Assembly (NCBI GenBank): GCA_902624315.1
Contig: CACNXC010000001.1
Span: 62,001 to 126,000 of the forward strand
Length of the DNA: 64,000 nt
Direction of reading: 5' to 3'
DNA from: an uncultured Pelagibacteraceae bacterium
GTDB taxonomy: Bacteria > Pseudomonadota > Alphaproteobacteria > Pelagibacterales > Pelagibacteraceae
The translations under genes were made by a program, and so were the position numbers. Positions 8,711 through 16,888 of the stretch are shown in pieces. How positions within the stretch are numbered: position 1 is the first letter of the stretch; each line of letters begins with the position of its first letter. The notes under the pieces were generated by a model that ran no database searches, was not told the DNA's origin, and saw only the letters and a program-made list of their open reading frames with translations.

Positions 8711-9199
8711 ATGCAATTTAAGAAATATTCTAAGCAGAGAGGTGGTAGCATTCAAGGATTAAGATCTCTTAAAGACACTTTACCAACAAACGTTAGGAGA
8801 GTAATAAATAAAAGAGGCCATATTTATTCTGAAACGCTTAATAATTGGAGATATATAGTGGGTGAAAAATTATTTAAAGTTTGTTATCCAAAATCTTTTA
8901 AGAATACCAACAAGTTCAGTGTAAGCACGCTCTTAATAATGGTGCAAAGAGGTCATGAAGTTGAGTTAGAATATTCAAAAAAAGAAATTATGGATAGAAT
9001 GAATGCTTTTTTTAAAGATGAAGTTGTTAAACGGATTAAATTTACAAGTTTTAATGATGAGAATAAAATAGATAATCAAAAAATAATTCAGAATAAACCT
9101 GTGACAAACAATAAATATAAAAATAAACTTAATGATGTTAAAAATGAGCAAATCAAAAATTCATTGATTGAATTAACAAAAGTTTTTAAAGAAAAATGA
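8711..9199 (+). CDS. DUF721 / DciA-like protein
   Basis: 162 aa from the ATG at 8711; an in-frame TTG at 8699 would add four residues inside mutY. The region ETLNNWRYIVGEKLFKVCYP followed by LLIMVQRGHEVELEYSKKEIMDRMNAFF is the DUF721 core. This family includes DciA, the widespread replicative helicase operator of bacteria lacking DnaC or DnaI. The C terminus is low-complexity and Asn/Lys-rich. The mutY-DUF721-dsbA-smc order is conserved in alphaproteobacteria. A DciA role is inferred from family membership, not proved by sequence. Its stop overlaps the next start (ATGA). Confidence 0.8.
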   Translation: MQFKKYSKQRGGSIQGLRSLKDTLPTNVRRVINKRGHIYSETLNNWRYIVGEKLFKVCYPKSFKNTNKFSVSTLLIMVQRGHEVELEYSKKEIMDRMNAFFKDEVVKRIKFTSFNDENKIDNQKIIQNKPVTNNKYKNKLNDVKNEQIKNSLIELTKVFKEK

Positions 9200-9771
9200 A
9201 AAAATTATTTCTATTTTTAATACTAATTTTTGGATTTAGTACTGTTGCTAGCGCAGAAATAAAGAGGATAGTTTCAGGAAATCAAAATGCAAAGATTACC
9301 ATAATTGCCTACGAGTCTTTAACATGTAGCCACTGTGCAAATTTTCATAAAGATGTTTACCCCTCTCTTAAAAAAGATTTCATAGATAAAGGACTAGTCA
9401 AAATAGAATTTCGACACTTTCCTTTAGATATTGCTGCTTTAAATGCTTCAAAAATTTCTCTTTGTAAACAAGATCAAAGCCTAGAAATTTTGGAAAAACT
9501 TTATTCTAATCAACAAGCTTGGATAAAAGGTAAGGAAATAGAAGATGTAAATAATAATTTAAAAGAATTTCTAAAAAACGCTGGGTTCGATATTGATTTT
9601 GAAAAGTGTATCAACAACAAAGAAATAGAAGATTATGTTTTAAATGATCGAATCGAGGGGACAAAAAATTTTAAAGTTAATTCTACTCCTACGATAATAA
9701 TTAATAACGAAAAGTTCGAAAAATCTCTTAATTATAAAAATTTAAAAAAAACATTAGAAAAACTGATATAA
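9196..9771 (+). CDS. DsbA-family periplasmic thiol-disulfide oxidoreductase
   Basis: 191 aa. Residues 1-20 are a typical signal peptide ending ASA before EIKR. The thioredoxin active site is CSHC (C44-C47) in YESLTCSHCANFH, and the cis-Pro region is FKVNSTPTIIINNEKF. Two more Cys (near 90 and 130) could form a structural or substrate disulfide. The protein resembles the DsbA/DSBA-like oxidoreductases that sit between DUF721 and smc in alphaproteobacteria. It is translationally coupled to DUF721 by a 4-bp overlap; smc follows after 8 bp. Confidence 0.9.
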   Translation: MKKLFLFLILIFGFSTVASAEIKRIVSGNQNAKITIIAYESLTCSHCANFHKDVYPSLKKDFIDKGLVKIEFRHFPLDIAALNASKISLCKQDQSLEILEKLYSNQQAWIKGKEIEDVNNNLKEFLKNAGFDIDFEKCINNKEIEDYVLNDRIEGTKNFKVNSTPTIIINNEKFEKSLNYKNLKKTLEKLI

Positions 9772-9779
9772 GTTAATCC

Positions 9780-12176
9780 ATGGAGTTTAAAAAAATCCAA
9801 CTCAATGGATTTAAGTCATTTGCAGATAAAACTAATTTCTTAATTGAAAATGGTTTGACAGGTATTGTGGGCCCAAATGGTTGCGGTAAATCAAATATTG
9901 TTGAGTCTTTGAGATGGGTAATGGGCGAAACATCTGCAAAAAGCATGCGAGGATCAGGCATGGAAGATGTTATATTTTCAGGAACATCAAACAAACCTTC
10001 TAAAAATATTGCTGAAGTTTCAGTAACTGTAGCTAATGAAAATAACGAGGGTCCAGTGCAATTTAGAGAGTTAGATGAAATAAATGTTAGAAGAAAAATA
10101 GAAAAAGATAAAGGTTCGAAGTTTTATATCAATGATAAAGAAGTTAGAGCAAGGGATGCTCAAATGTTTTTCGCAGATTTATCAACTGGAGCTCACTCTC
10201 CATCAATGATTAGTCAGGGCAGAATTGGTGCCCTTGTTACTGCGAAACCTACTGATAGAAGAGCAATTTTAGAGGAGGCTGCAGGAATTTCTGGGTTACA
10301 TGTTAGAAGACATGAGGCTGAACTAAGGTTGAGCGCTGCAGAAAATAATCTAAAGAGAGCTGATGAATTAAGAAGGCAACAGGAAAGGCAATTAGCAAAT
10401 TTACAAAAACAGGCTGAAGAGGCTACAAAATATAAAAATATTTCTGATGAAATAAAAAAAATTGAAGCAGGACTATATTATCTAAAATTACTAGAGATCG
10501 ATAAAGAAATTAAAATAGAAAATGAAATTAATATAGAAGCAGAAACTGAAGTCAGTGGTTTTAATAATAGAATTAACGAATTAGAGAAACTAATTAAAAC
10601 TGAGGTTGATAAAATAACTCCTCTACGAGAAAAAAATATTGAAAATTTATCGAAGATACAAAGGCTAAACTTAGAACTTAAAAGTCTAGATGAGGAAAAT
10701 AGTAGAATTCAAGACGAAATAGAAAATGTAAAAAAATCTCTACAAACAATAGATGATGATATTAGCAGGGAAAGAGGGATAGTGATTGATGCAAACTCAA
10801 ATGAAAAAAGACTGAAAGAAGAAAAAAGCGAACTTATTGAAATCGACTCAAAATATTATCAAACTGAGAAACAATCGAATGAAGATTTGGAAAATAGTAA
10901 GAATAAATTAAAATCAGAAATTGATAAAATTAAACAATTAATTAATTCACAAAAAAATGATGATGCAATTAAATCACTAGATGATTGCCAATTTGTCATC
11001 GAAGAATATGCAGATAGTTATAGTAAAAATCAAAATATAAAAAGAGAGTCTGTCAAAAGAAATGAGAGAATTGCAATAATTGATAAAGAGATAGAGAGTT
11101 GGAAAAATCTTTTATCTAATTCGGAAAAAATGGTAGCAGAATTAAGTGATAGAAAAAATAAACTTAATGTGCAACGAGATAAACTTGATAATCAACCAAA
11201 ATTTCAGGCTGAAAAAAAAGGGCAAATTTCAGAAAATTTAAGAATTTCTGAAAATGAAAAAAATGAGAATGAGGAAATTATCAATTCCACAGATGAAAAA
11301 ATTGATACTCTTAGAAATCAACTTAACGAGATACAAGAACAATCTATTCAGATAAGAGAACGAAAAGCAAGTTCAGGTGCAACAATTGAGGGACTAAAAA
11401 AAAGAAAAAATGATTTAGTTGATAGAGTTATTTCTGAGCTAAATCTTACAGAAGAAAACATTTTAGAAAATTCAAATTTATTTGGTGTCGAAGAATTGCC
11501 TGATGCTGTTAATCAAGAAGACTTATTAGATAAAAAAAAACAAGAGAGAGAAAAATTAGGCTCGGTTAACCTAAAGGCTGACGAAGAGACCGTAAAATAT
11601 GAAACAGAAATTAAGAAAATGGAACAAGATAGAGCAGACTTAGTTACAGCAATTGTAAAACTCAAAGATAGTATTAATGAGTTAAATCAAAAAGGAAGGG
11701 AAAGACTAATTGAGGCCTTTGATAAGGTTAATAGAAAATTTAATGAGGTTTATACAAAATTATTTAATGGAGGAAATGCTAAGCTTGAATTAGTTGACTC
11801 CGATGATCCTTTAGAAGCTGGTTTGGAAATGTTAGTAAGTCCTCCAGGAAAAAGACTCCAATCAATAACTTTATTATCCGGAGGTGAGCAGGCTTTAACT
11901 GCACTATCTTTGATTTTTGCTGTTTTTCTAACTAACCCCTCGCCAATATGTGTTTTGGACGAGGTTGATGCACCCTTAGATGATGCCAATGTAACAAGAT
12001 TTTGTGGCTTGCTTGAGGAACTTATAAAAATTACAAATACCAAATTCATCATTGTTACTCACCATGCTTTGACAATGTCAAAAATGAATAGACTTTATGG
12101 CGTCACCATGCCTGAAAAGGGAATAAGTCAGCTTGTGGCTGTTGATTTACAAAAAGCAGAAAGCATGGTTGCTTAA
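9780..12176 (+). CDS. smc: Chromosome partition SMC ATPase, short form apparently lacking the hinge
   Basis: 798 aa, against about 1150 for usual bacterial SMC. The N-terminal ATPase lobe is intact: Walker A GPNGCGKSN at 31-39 and the RRAILEEAAGISGL segment near 160. The C-terminal lobe is intact too: signature LLSGGEQALTALSL near 697, Walker B ICVLDEVDAPLDD, and a final ITNTKFIIVTHH switch region. Between them lie about 500 residues of polar coiled coil (Glu/Lys/Asn/Ile-rich). No globular, glycine-containing hinge domain of about 150 residues was seen in the centre; the only break in the heptads is around 400-425 (KNDDAIKSLDDCQF). The reading frame is open throughout, so this is not a frameshift artefact. 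ScpA and ScpB genes are not in the window. Confidence 0.93.
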   Translation: MEFKKIQLNGFKSFADKTNFLIENGLTGIVGPNGCGKSNIVESLRWVMGETSAKSMRGSGMEDVIFSGTSNKPSKNIAEVSVTVANENNEGPVQFRELDEINVRRKIEKDKGSKFYINDKEVRARDAQMFFADLSTGAHSPSMISQGRIGALVTAKPTDRRAILEEAAGISGLHVRRHEAELRLSAAENNLKRADELRRQQERQLANLQKQAEEATKYKNISDEIKKIEAGLYYLKLLEIDKEIKIENEINIEAETEVSGFNNRINELEKLIKTEVDKITPLREKNIENLSKIQRLNLELKSLDEENSRIQDEIENVKKSLQTIDDDISRERGIVIDANSNEKRLKEEKSELIEIDSKYYQTEKQSNEDLENSKNKLKSEIDKIKQLINSQKNDDAIKSLDDCQFVIEEYADSYSKNQNIKRESVKRNERIAIIDKEIESWKNLLSNSEKMVAELSDRKNKLNVQRDKLDNQPKFQAEKKGQISENLRISENEKNENEEIINSTDEKIDTLRNQLNEIQEQSIQIRERKASSGATIEGLKKRKNDLVDRVISELNLTEENILENSNLFGVEELPDAVNQEDLLDKKKQEREKLGSVNLKADEETVKYETEIKKMEQDRADLVTAIVKLKDSINELNQKGRERLIEAFDKVNRKFNEVYTKLFNGGNAKLELVDSDDPLEAGLEMLVSPPGKRLQSITLLSGGEQALTALSLIFAVFLTNPSPICVLDEVDAPLDDANVTRFCGLLEELIKITNTKFIIVTHHALTMSKMNRLYGVTMPEKGISQLVAVDLQKAESMVA

Positions 12177-12189
12177 ATTATTAATTAAA

Positions 12190-12465
12190 ATGTCCAAAGA
12201 TCCATTTAAAACTCGCTTAGAGATTGCAAAGAAAAAAGTTTCAAGAAGAGATCTAGAAAATAAAAAAGATAATCAATCTCCAATTGGTACTGCTTTTAAG
12301 CTAAGTACTGAGCTAGTTTCAGCAGTCGCTGTAGGGACAATTATTGGGTTTCTTTTGGACAAGACCTTTGGTACTAAACCCTGGTTAATTTTAATATTTT
12401 TTTTTGTAGGGGTAGTTGCAGGGATAATTAATGTAATTAGATCCGCAAAAAAAATGCAAAAATAG
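12190..12465 (+). CDS. atpI: ATP synthase protein I (AtpI/AtpZ family)
   Basis: 91 aa from the ATG at 12190; an earlier in-frame start would overlap smc. A basic N terminus is followed by two transmembrane helices, LVSAVAVGTIIGFLLDKTF and WLILIFFFVGVVAGIINVI. This is the topology of the small AtpI/AtpZ proteins that precede atpB in alphaproteobacterial F0 operons and help c-ring assembly or Mg supply. The GFLLDKxFGTKPWL junction between helices is characteristic. atpB begins 10 bp downstream. Confidence 0.88.
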   Translation: MSKDPFKTRLEIAKKKVSRRDLENKKDNQSPIGTAFKLSTELVSAVAVGTIIGFLLDKTFGTKPWLILIFFFVGVVAGIINVIRSAKKMQK

Positions 12466-12475
12466 ATAAGGATTT

Positions 12476-13210
12476 ATGGCAGCTAACCCAATGACACAAT
12501 TCGAAGTTTATAGAATTGGTCCAGAAATAAAAGTAGGCGCATTTGATATTTCTTTTACCAACGCTAGTTTATTCATGGTCATAAGTTCTCTTGCGATTTT
12601 AATAATATTCAACCTTGGTTCAAAGAAAAATTCAATACTTCCAAATAAGATCCAACTCTTAGCTGAATTGAGCTATTCATTTGTATCAAAAATGATCAGC
12701 GATACCGCTGGTTCAAAAGCTAAGCCATATTTTTCATTTATCTTTTCATTATTTATGTTTGTTTTGTTTTGTAACATGTTCGGCATGATACCTTACACTT
12801 TTACAGTGACTAGTCATATCATTGTGACTTTCATATTAGCAGCTTTTATTTTTATTGGAGTTACAGTTATTGGTTTTATAAAACATGGCTTTGGTTACTT
12901 AAAACTATTTGTTCCAAGTGGTGTCCCTATCGTACTTTTACCATTAATTGTGGTCATTGAAATTATTTCATATTTAAGTAGACCTATCAGCTTATCAGTA
13001 AGATTGTTTGCAAACATGATGGCTGGACACACTATGATGAAGGTTTTCGGGGGCTTTGTAGTAAGCCTCGGAATTGTTGGTGGATGGCTTCCACTGAGTT
13101 TTTCAGTTGCTTTAACTGGTTTGGAGATACTAGTTGCTTTTCTTCAAGCTTATGTTTTTGCAATTTTAACATGCATTTATTTAAATGATGCATTAAATTT
13201 ACACCATTAA
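12476..13210 (+). CDS. atpB: F0F1 ATP synthase subunit a
   Basis: 244 aa integral membrane subunit forming the proton half-channels next to the c-ring. The essential Arg is in LSVRLFANMMAGH (about R176). The C-terminal helix LEILVAFLQAYVFAILTCIYL carries the conserved Gln. About six hydrophobic segments are present and the length is normal. It is second in the atpI-atpB-atpE-atpF'-atpF cluster. As in other alphaproteobacteria the F1 genes (delta, alpha, gamma, beta, epsilon) are not adjacent. Confidence 0.97.
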   Translation: MAANPMTQFEVYRIGPEIKVGAFDISFTNASLFMVISSLAILIIFNLGSKKNSILPNKIQLLAELSYSFVSKMISDTAGSKAKPYFSFIFSLFMFVLFCNMFGMIPYTFTVTSHIIVTFILAAFIFIGVTVIGFIKHGFGYLKLFVPSGVPIVLLPLIVVIEIISYLSRPISLSVRLFANMMAGHTMMKVFGGFVVSLGIVGGWLPLSFSVALTGLEILVAFLQAYVFAILTCIYLNDALNLHH

Positions 13211-13215
13211 CTTAT

Positions 13216-13222
13216 AAGGAGG
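13216..13222 (+). promoter_or_regulatory. Strong Shine-Dalgarno for atpE
   Basis: AAGGAGG sits 5 bp before the atpE ATG. Most genes in this window have weak or no visible Shine-Dalgarno sequence, so this near-perfect one stands out. It fits the need for many c subunits per enzyme, and probably sets the higher expression of atpE inside the operon. Confidence 0.85.
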
Positions 13223-13227
13223 ATATA

Positions 13228-13455
13228 ATGGAACTAGAAGCAGCAAAAATGATTGGAGCAGGACTTGCAGCTATAGCTTTAGCTGGAGCTGGAGTAGGTA
13301 TCGGAATAATTTTTGGTAATTATTTATCTGGTGCAATGAGAAATCCATCTGCAGCCCAAAAACAATTTCCTAATTTACTTTTAGGATTTGCTCTTGCAGA
13401 AGCAACAGGACTATTTGGACTAGTTGTTGCATTGATTATTCTTTTCGCGTTTTAA
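13228..13455 (+). CDS. atpE: F0F1 ATP synthase subunit c
   Basis: 75 aa hairpin of two transmembrane helices. Helix 1 has the glycine-rich packing pattern (AGAGVGIGIIFG), and the polar loop AMRNPSAA contacts F1. Helix 2 carries the proton-binding Glu at about E58 in GFALAEATGLFG. No extra Na+-liganding residues are obvious next to E58, so proton coupling is inferred. The gene is preceded by an unusually good Shine-Dalgarno sequence. Confidence 0.98.
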   Translation: MELEAAKMIGAGLAAIALAGAGVGIGIIFGNYLSGAMRNPSAAQKQFPNLLLGFALAEATGLFGLVVALIILFAF

Positions 13456-13458
13456 TTA

Positions 13459-14049
13459 ATGTTTAAAAAACTATTTTTATATTTATTAATTGCAAATTTC
13501 TTTTTTACAAATAAGATTTTTGCAGCGGAGAGTGGAGGAATGCCTCAATTAGATCCAGAGTTTTGGATTTCACAAATTTTCTGGCTCGTACTCACTTTTG
13601 GATTTTTGTATATTGTTTTATCTAAACTTATACTGCCAAAAATAAGTGCAAACTTAGAATTAAGAAAATCACAAATACAAGAAAATATTGAGGCAGCTGA
13701 AAAGCAAAGAGAAGGCAGTGAAGCTAAACTTAAAGAATTTGATGGGATTATCCTTAAAAGTAAAATTGAAGCAAAGAACATTTTTAAAGATGCTAGAGAA
13801 AAAGTAATCAAAAATATTAATTCTAAAAAAGAGATTTTAGATAAACAAATTGATGATGAAATTAAAAAAGCTGAAGTAGAAATAGATACTTTAAGACAAA
13901 GTGCTCCAGAAAAAATTAATAAAATTGCAGTTGTAACATCTACTGAAATTTTAAAAAAATTAATTGGAGCAGAAGTTAATAATAGCAGTATCTCTGCGAT
14001 TGTTGATGATCTAGTAAAAAAAAATGGAGATAAATATTATGGTCATTGA
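13459..14049 (+). CDS. atpF': F0F1 ATP synthase subunit b'
   Basis: 196 aa. An N-terminal hydrophobic stretch (1-22, ending IFAAE) resembles a signal sequence. The membrane anchor FWISQIFWLVLTFGFLYIVL follows at about 32-51. The remainder is a long charged helix forming the peripheral stator stalk with subunit b. Paired b and b' genes are typical of alphaproteobacteria and photosynthetic bacteria. The 3' end overlaps atpF by 11 bp. Confidence 0.9.
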   Translation: MFKKLFLYLLIANFFFTNKIFAAESGGMPQLDPEFWISQIFWLVLTFGFLYIVLSKLILPKISANLELRKSQIQENIEAAEKQREGSEAKLKEFDGIILKSKIEAKNIFKDAREKVIKNINSKKEILDKQIDDEIKKAEVEIDTLRQSAPEKINKIAVVTSTEILKKLIGAEVNNSSISAIVDDLVKKNGDKYYGH

Positions 14050-14536
14050 TTCAACTTTTTGGGTCGCAGTCTCTTTTGTAATATTTTTTGGGGGTCTAAT
14101 ATATTTAAAAGTACCTCAAAAAATTAATACTATTCTTAATAAATTAATCTCAGACATAAAAAATGAGATTGATGAAAGTGAGAAACTGAGAAGTGAAGCA
14201 AAGGTATTATTAGATAATGCTCAGAAAAAATTAGATACAGCGCAATCTGAAAGTAAAGAAATACTTGATCAAGCAAAGAAAGATGCTGATAAATTAATCA
14301 TTGAGCTTAATGACAAATTTCATAAATCTTCAGAAATTAAGAAAAATTTGGCTAAAAATAAAATTAATCAAATGAGAGAGGTAGCGATTAAAGAGATTAA
14401 AGATGCATCTGTTAAAATAGCTATAGACTCTGTAAAGAAAATAATAACAACCTCAGTTGATAAATCTAAACTTGATACGCTGTTTCAGAAAAATTTAGAA
14501 GAAACTAAAGAAGAGTTAAAAAAAATTAACTCATAA
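14039..14536 (+). CDS. atpF: F0F1 ATP synthase subunit b
   Basis: 165 aa from the ATG at 14039; an alternative start 15 bp upstream is possible. MVIDSTFWVAVSFVIFFGGLIYL is the single membrane anchor. It is followed by a coiled-coil stalk rich in Lys, Glu and Asp, ending in amphipathic helices that bind delta. It partners the b' subunit just upstream. It is the last F0 gene; the carotenoid operon begins 37 bp further on. Confidence 0.92.
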   Translation: MVIDSTFWVAVSFVIFFGGLIYLKVPQKINTILNKLISDIKNEIDESEKLRSEAKVLLDNAQKKLDTAQSESKEILDQAKKDADKLIIELNDKFHKSSEIKKNLAKNKINQMREVAIKEIKDASVKIAIDSVKKIITTSVDKSKLDTLFQKNLEETKEELKKINS

Positions 14537-14541
14537 TACTT

Positions 14542-14568
14542 TTTACAATTTATCCAAAAAAATATAAA
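14542..14568 (+). promoter_or_regulatory. Possible promoter of the carotenoid/retinal operon
   Basis: TTTACA (14542-14547) and TATAAA (14563-14568) are spaced by 15 bp in the short gap between atpF and crtI. The spacing is shorter than the ideal 17. If used, transcription would begin at or next to the crtI ATG, giving a leaderless message. This is a weak call in an AT-rich background; read-through from the atp genes is an alternative. Confidence 0.3.
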
Positions 14569-14573
14569 TTATC

Positions 14574-16037
14574 ATGATGAATTCTGTAGTTATAGGTTCT
14601 GGTTTTGGTGGTATAGCGGCCGCTCTTCGCCTTAAAGCTAAGGGTCACAATGTTACATTAATTGAAAAACACAAAGACCTAGGTGGTAGAGCAAGAGTTT
14701 TTAAAAGGAATGGGTTCATTTATGATGGTGGTCCAACAGTAATTACGGCTCCATACTTAATTAACGAATTGTTTGAATTATTTCAAAAAAATCCAAATGA
14801 TTATATTAAATTAACACCTCTTAAAGTTTGGTATCAATTCATTTTTGAGGATAAATCAAAGTTCAATTACTCTGGTGACGAAAGTGAAATGAAAAGACAA
14901 ATTGAGCTTATAAATAAAGAGGATGCTCAAGGATATGAAAAACTTGTTAATTTCACTAAAAAAATTTTTGACAAAGGTTTTACAGAACTGGCTGACGTAC
15001 CCTTTGACAAGCCTTCAGCGATGATGAAACAATTACCCTCATTACTCAAACTTAAAAGTTATAAGTCAGTATATTCACTGGTATCGTCTTATATTAAAAA
15101 TGAAAAATTAAGAAGAATGTTGAGCATGCATCCTCTTTTAGTTGGTGGAAATCCATTTACCACAACCTCCATATATGGATTGATTTTATACTTAGAAAAA
15201 AAATGGGGCATTCACTATTCTATGGGTGGAACAGGAAATATCATAAGTGGTTTTGAAAAATTAATGAACGAAGAAGGTATCGAGGTAATAAAAGGATCTG
15301 AGGTAACTCAAATAATTTCAAATCAAAATGAGATTACTGGGGTTCAATTAGACAACTCAAAAAAAATAAATGCTAACAAAGTTGTTTGTAACGCAGATCC
15401 ACCAGGTGTTTATGAAAAAATGTTAAATGGCCAGAGTAATAATTCTTTTATGTTTAAATGGAAAAAAAATAGAATGGAATATTCAATGGGTTTATTTGTT
15501 TATTATTTTGGAACCAAGAAAATTTACGATAACGTTGAACATCATACCATTAAATTTGGCGATAAATATAAAGAGCACCTTGATGACATTTTTAATAATA
15601 AAAAATTAAACAACGATATAAGTTATTATCTACATAGACCCACTGCCACTGATAAATCCATGGCACCAGATGGACATGATTGTTTCTATGTTCTAGTTCC
15701 TGTTCCCAATAACCAATCAAAAATTGATTGGTCGTTAGAAGGTGAAAAAATGAAAAATTTAGTGGTAGATAAAATGGAGAAAGATTTAATGCCAAACCTA
15801 AAAGAAAATATTGTCGAAGATTTTTATTTAACACCAGACTACTTTGAAAAAGATCTCAATACAAAATATGGTTCTGGTTTTTCTATACAACCAAAATTCT
15901 CACAATCTGCTTACTTTAGATTTCACAATAAATCTGAAATTTATAACAATTTATATTTTGTTGGCGCGGGCACTCATCCTGGGGCAGGTGTACCTGGAGT
16001 ACTTTCCTCAGCAAAGGTTTTAGATAAAATTTTATAA
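14574..16037 (+). CDS. crtI: Phytoene desaturase (CrtI type)
   Basis: 487 aa FAD enzyme that converts phytoene to lycopene in successive desaturations. The N terminus VVIGSGFGGIAAALRLKAKGHNV carries the dinucleotide fold, followed by GGRARVFKRNGFIYDGGPTVI, which is diagnostic for CrtI-type desaturases. The C terminus YFVGAGTHPGAGVPGVLSSAKV is the conserved bacterial carotenoid dehydrogenase signature. It begins the crtI-crtB-crtY-blh cluster, and its stop overlaps the crtB ATG by one base. ATG codons at 14574 and 14577 are both possible starts. Confidence 0.96.
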   Translation: MMNSVVIGSGFGGIAAALRLKAKGHNVTLIEKHKDLGGRARVFKRNGFIYDGGPTVITAPYLINELFELFQKNPNDYIKLTPLKVWYQFIFEDKSKFNYSGDESEMKRQIELINKEDAQGYEKLVNFTKKIFDKGFTELADVPFDKPSAMMKQLPSLLKLKSYKSVYSLVSSYIKNEKLRRMLSMHPLLVGGNPFTTTSIYGLILYLEKKWGIHYSMGGTGNIISGFEKLMNEEGIEVIKGSEVTQIISNQNEITGVQLDNSKKINANKVVCNADPPGVYEKMLNGQSNNSFMFKWKKNRMEYSMGLFVYYFGTKKIYDNVEHHTIKFGDKYKEHLDDIFNNKKLNNDISYYLHRPTATDKSMAPDGHDCFYVLVPVPNNQSKIDWSLEGEKMKNLVVDKMEKDLMPNLKENIVEDFYLTPDYFEKDLNTKYGSGFSIQPKFSQSAYFRFHNKSEIYNNLYFVGAGTHPGAGVPGVLSSAKVLDKIL

Positions 16038-16888
16038 TGTCCTCTAAAAATTATTTATCTATTTACGCAAAATCATTTAATTGGGCTGGTTTTTTTTTAC
16101 CAAAAAAAACCTATAAAAATTGTTCTTATTTATACGATTTTTGTAGAGTTGTAGACAATATTGCAGATGATGAAGATGAAATAGAAATAAAAAAAATAAA
16201 ATTCCAAAAATTTGTAAGTGATTTTAAACAAAAAAATTTTGAGAATCCTGTTATTCAAAATATGTGGAATATTATTAATGAATTCAATATTTCTCTGGAA
16301 ATAATTTATGATTTATTTGACGGGATAGAGTCGGACATAAAACAAAATGTAAAAATAGATACTAGAAAAGATCTTTTAATTTATTGTTATAGAGTAGCTG
16401 GAACAGTCGGGCTGATGATGGCAAAAATTTTAAATGTGAGCAAAAAACAATCTCTTAAATCTGCAATCGATCTTGGTATAGCAATGCAACTCACCAATAT
16501 ATCAAGAGATGTAATTGAGGACTCAAAAAAAAATAGATCTTATATAAACAGAAATTTTGAGGAAATTAATTCAACTATTAAACTTGCAGATACATTTTAT
16601 AAAAATTCATTTTATTCCATAAGAGAAATCCCACTAAGCTTAAGATTTAGTATTTTGGTTGCTAGAAGAATATACAGAAAAATTGGATATAAAATTTTGA
16701 AAAAGAAAACCTTTGAAAATTATAGTAAATCTGGAAAAATTTACGTTTCAAACTTTGAAAAAGCATTAGAGACGATTTTATCAATTTATGATCTAATTAT
16801 ACTTTCTTTATTAAATAAAAATGATGACCAAATTGAACATGATCATTTATTGATTAATAAAGAAATTAATCTTGATGAAAGAATTTGA
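16037..16888 (+). CDS. crtB: Phytoene synthase
   Basis: 283 aa squalene/phytoene synthase family enzyme joining two GGPP molecules. The first Asp-rich motif is DFCRVVDNIADDEDE near 35-49. The second is QLTNISRDVIEDSKKNRSYI near 150-170. The YRVAGTVGLMMA helix between them is typical. GGPP synthase (crtE) is not next to it, unlike many carotenoid clusters, so GGPP must come from a gene elsewhere. Overlaps crtI by 1 bp and crtY by 14 bp. Confidence 0.94.
   Translation: MSSKNYLSIYAKSFNWAGFFLPKKTYKNCSYLYDFCRVVDNIADDEDEIEIKKIKFQKFVSDFKQKNFENPVIQNMWNIINEFNISLEIIYDLFDGIESDIKQNVKIDTRKDLLIYCYRVAGTVGLMMAKILNVSKKQSLKSAIDLGIAMQLTNISRDVIEDSKKNRSYINRNFEEINSTIKLADTFYKNSFYSIREIPLSLRFSILVARRIYRKIGYKILKKKTFENYSKSGKIYVSNFEKALETILSIYDLIILSLLNKNDDQIEHDHLLINKEINLDERI

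Noticed and set aside
11750-12052. Minus-strand ORF antisense to the SMC C-terminal lobe
   Set aside because: Shadow of a conserved coding region; no independent evidence.
13459-14536. Duplicate gene artefact for the two ATP synthase b-type genes
   Set aside because: Paired b and b' subunits are normal in alphaproteobacteria.
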